DNA from: Flavobacteriaceae bacterium
GTDB taxonomy: Bacteria > Bacteroidota > Bacteroidia > Flavobacteriales > Flavobacteriaceae
Reading direction: 5' to 3'
NCBI GenBank assembly: GCA_030590765.1
Contig: JAUVCP010000094.1
Location: forward strand, 1 to 7,493
DNA length: 7,493 nt
Shown here: piece by piece, positions 6,830 through 7,493 of the stretch
How the letters are laid out: every line of letters begins with the position of its first letter
How positions within the stretch are numbered: the first letter of the stretch is position 1
The notes under the pieces: model-generated
What the model was told of the DNA's origin: nothing
What the model saw: the letters and a program-made list of their open reading frames with translations, nothing else
Database searches by the model: none
Translations under genes and position numbers: made by a program

Positions 6830-6903
6830 GGTCCCATAGCTCAGCTGGTTAGAGCACCTGACTCATAATCAGGGGGTCCAAGGTTCGAGTCCTTGTGGGA
6901 CCA
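6830..6903 (+). tRNA. tRNA with CAU anticodon (elongator tRNA-Met, possibly tRNA-Ile2)
   Basis: A complete 74-nt cloverleaf folds: acceptor stem GGTCCCA (6830-6836) with TGGGACC (6896-6902), D-stem GCTC/GAGC (6839-6842, 6852-6855) with GG in the loop, anticodon stem CCTGA/TCAGG (6857-6861, 6869-6873) with loop CTCATAA and anticodon CAT at 6864-6866, variable region GGGTC, and T-stem CAAGG/CCTTG with loop TTCGAGT. A6903 is the discriminator; the terminal CCA is not encoded. It is not the initiator tRNA: base pair 1-72 is G-C rather than mismatched, and the anticodon stem lacks three consecutive G-C pairs. C4-G69 and C5-G68 are present, which in E. coli help TilS recognise tRNA-Ile2, so Ile2 (lysidine-modified, reading AUA) cannot be excluded. 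Confidence 0.95.
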
Positions 6904-6913
6904 CGGAATAAGA

Positions 6914-6946
6914 CCTCAAATTATAATAAATTTGGGAGCTTTTTTT
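6914..6946 (+). terminator. Rho-independent terminator of the tRNA gene
   Basis: A stem CAAATT (6917-6922) with AATTTG (6929-6934) around a 6-nt loop can be extended outward by T-G and C-G pairs, and is followed by a run of seven T at 6940-6946. It begins about 10 nt after the tRNA end. The stem is AT-rich, so stability is modest, but position and T-run fit well. Confidence 0.7.
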
Positions 6947-7097
6947 ATATTCTATCCGAGTTTTAATTTAAGTAACTATGGATTGATCTAAAACTATTTG
7001 TTATTGATATAGAAATTATTTAAGAATTAATTTGAATTTTTAGTAATGATTAATGTAGTTTTTGTTGACTTTTGGTTGTATGTTTCACTAATAATAA

Positions 7098-7138
7098 ATA
7101 AAATTGAACTAAAGTTAAATAGTTTATTTCAATTTTAT
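7098..7138. promoter_or_regulatory. 41-bp imperfect palindrome abutting a -7 box, candidate operator
   Basis: Arms at 7098-7113 and 7123-7138 pair at 15 of 16 positions: an uninterrupted 11-bp part (ATAAAATTGAA with TTCAATTTTAT), one C/T mismatch at 7109/7127, then TAAA with TTTA. The 9-bp centre is unpaired. The right end coincides with the first base of the TATATTTG box at 7138-7145, so the palindrome fills the -10 to -50 region of the miniprotein promoter. It lacks a following T-run on either side, which argues against a terminator. The AT-rich setting raises the chance of coincidence. Confidence 0.4.
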
Positions 7139-7145
7139 ATATTTG
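7138..7145 (+). promoter_or_regulatory. Candidate -7 box for the PID-type miniprotein
   Basis: TATATTTG is a perfect TAnnTTTG match followed by C, giving a predicted start near 7150 and a leader of about 30 nt before the ATG at 7181. No TTG is seen at the expected -33 position; that area is occupied by the palindrome. Confidence 0.5.
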
Positions 7146-7180
7146 CAACATAATTGAGATATATTCGTTATTGAAATTAA

Positions 7181-7369
7181 ATGATAAAATTTATGACTAA
7201 CAAATACCTTAAGGCGGTTTTGGTTTTTAGCATATTTATAATTGCTGATTCTGTTTTCGCCCAGGGACCACCACCACCGCCACCACCTTATCCTATTGAT
7301 GGTGGGATATTTGCATTATTTGCTGCCGGGATTATTTATGGTATTAGCAAATTGAGAAATAAAAAATAA
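7181..7369 (+). CDS. Secreted miniprotein with polyproline and PID-type C-terminal sorting signal
   Basis: 62 residues (58 if translation starts at the second ATG, 7193, M5). An N-terminal signal peptide ends in VFA, with predicted cleavage before Q28. Next come Gln-Gly, seven consecutive prolines (30-36), Tyr, and PIDGG (38-42). A short hydrophobic helix follows (IFALFAAGIIYGI, 43-55), then a basic tail with Lys57, Arg59, Lys61 and Lys62. The order Pro-Ile-Asp motif, hydrophobic segment, basic end resembles the PID-CTERM type of protein-sorting signal known from small Bacteroidota proteins; its processing enzyme is not visible in this window. Almost nothing besides the sorting elements remains in the mature chain. 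A perfect -7 box and a palindrome precede it. It stops 5 nt before the convergent ribE stop. Function unknown; that it is a real gene is well supported by the signal peptide, motif and promoter. Confidence 0.85.
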   Translation: MIKFMTNKYLKAVLVFSIFIIADSVFAQGPPPPPPPYPIDGGIFALFAAGIIYGISKLRNKK

Positions 7370-7374
7370 GATTT

Positions 7375-7493
7375 TTAAAGTTGCTGAAGTCTGGCAACAT
7401 ATTTCCCAATAACATCAAATTCTAAATTCACAGCATCATTTATTTTAAAACCGTGAAAGTTGGTATGTTCATAAGTATAAGGAATAATTGCCA
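7375..7493 (-). CDS. ribE: Riboflavin synthase alpha subunit, C-terminal end, truncated by window edge
   Basis: Last step of riboflavin synthesis: dismutation of two 6,7-dimethyl-8-ribityllumazine to riboflavin and a pyrimidine product, in the cytosol. Only the last 38 residues and the TAA (7377-7375) are in the window. The visible piece contains AIIPYTYEHTNF, matching the conserved IPHT region of the second lumazine-binding repeat, then VNLEFDVIGKYVARL at the C-terminus, matching the conserved NIE.DVIGKYVE pattern known in riboflavin synthases. It ends shortly after this pattern, as most family members do. It converges on the miniprotein gene with only 5 nt between stops and no strong terminator. 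The start and the rest of the gene lie beyond position 7493. Confidence 0.88.
   Translation of the reverse strand, partial: AIIPYTYEHTNFHGFKINDAVNLEFDVIGKYVARLQQL

Noticed and set aside
6830..6946. tRNA 3' end as an integration (attachment) site
   Set aside because: No second copy of the tRNA 3' sequence, integrase gene or foreign-looking DNA is present in the window; only a terminator follows.
6947..7097. Possible small RNA or short gene in the AT-rich gap after the tRNA terminator
   Set aside because: No TAnnTTTG box, stable hairpin or convincing reading frame with a signal or motif is visible here.
7362..7376. AAAAAT-AAG-ATTTTT inverted repeat between the miniprotein and ribE, as a bidirectional terminator
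   Set aside because: The stem consists only of A-T pairs with a 3-nt loop and overlaps both stop regions; it is too weak to call and likely chance in AT-rich sequence.
1..7493. Mobile element, CRISPR array or defence system
   Set aside because: No direct repeat array, transposase, integrase or nuclease motif is found on either strand; all long frames belong to efflux, isoprenoid, envelope and vitamin genes.

Overview
The window looks like chromosomal DNA from a Bacteroidota member, most likely family Flavobacteriaceae. The evidence is strong AT-richness, lack of Shine-Dalgarno sequences before starts, repeated matches to the Bacteroidota -7 promoter box TAnnTTTG just upstream of genes, an adaptor lipoprotein with a Flavobacteriaceae-style N-terminus, and a tiny secreted protein with a PID-type C-terminal sorting signal. 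I cannot name genus or species. No insertion sequence, phage, CRISPR array or integration site is visible, and the region reads as ordinary core or near-core genome.

Left part, positions 1-4675, all on the minus strand: a complete tripartite efflux operon in the order TetR-family regulator, TolC-like outer membrane factor, HlyD/AcrA-type adaptor lipoprotein, RND inner membrane pump. The pump gene runs off the left edge, so only its N-terminal 524 residues are seen. The genes are tightly packed (4-nt overlap, 1-nt gap, 30-nt gap), which suggests one transcript. The regulator is the first gene, so it probably controls its own operon. A perfect 7-bp inverted repeat with 28-bp overall length lies just upstream of its -7 box and is the best operator candidate.

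Middle, positions 4676-6126: a divergent intergenic region, then a plus-strand pair. The first gene is a short-chain trans-prenyltransferase (polyprenyl synthetase family) with a forced TTG start. The second is a 116-residue protein of unknown function joined to it by a TAATG stop/start overlap. The latter converges on, and overlaps by 20 bp, a minus-strand gene for a small tyrosine-rich outer membrane beta-barrel protein (start at 6706).

Right part, positions 6707-7493: a CAU-anticodon tRNA (elongator Met or Ile2) with its own candidate promoter and a rho-independent terminator. Next comes about 150 bp (6947-7097) in which I see nothing definable. A 41-bp imperfect palindrome then abuts a perfect -7 box in front of a 62-residue secreted miniprotein, which consists of a signal peptide, seven prolines, PIDGG, a hydrophobic helix and a basic tail. 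The window closes with the C-terminal 38 residues of riboflavin synthase (ribE) on the minus strand, convergent with the miniprotein.

The efflux operon is a self-contained export machine. The prenyl synthase would supply isoprenoid diphosphates for lipid, quinone or carotenoid precursors. The least explained items are the PID-type miniprotein with its palindromic promoter region and the small gene coupled to the prenyl synthase.
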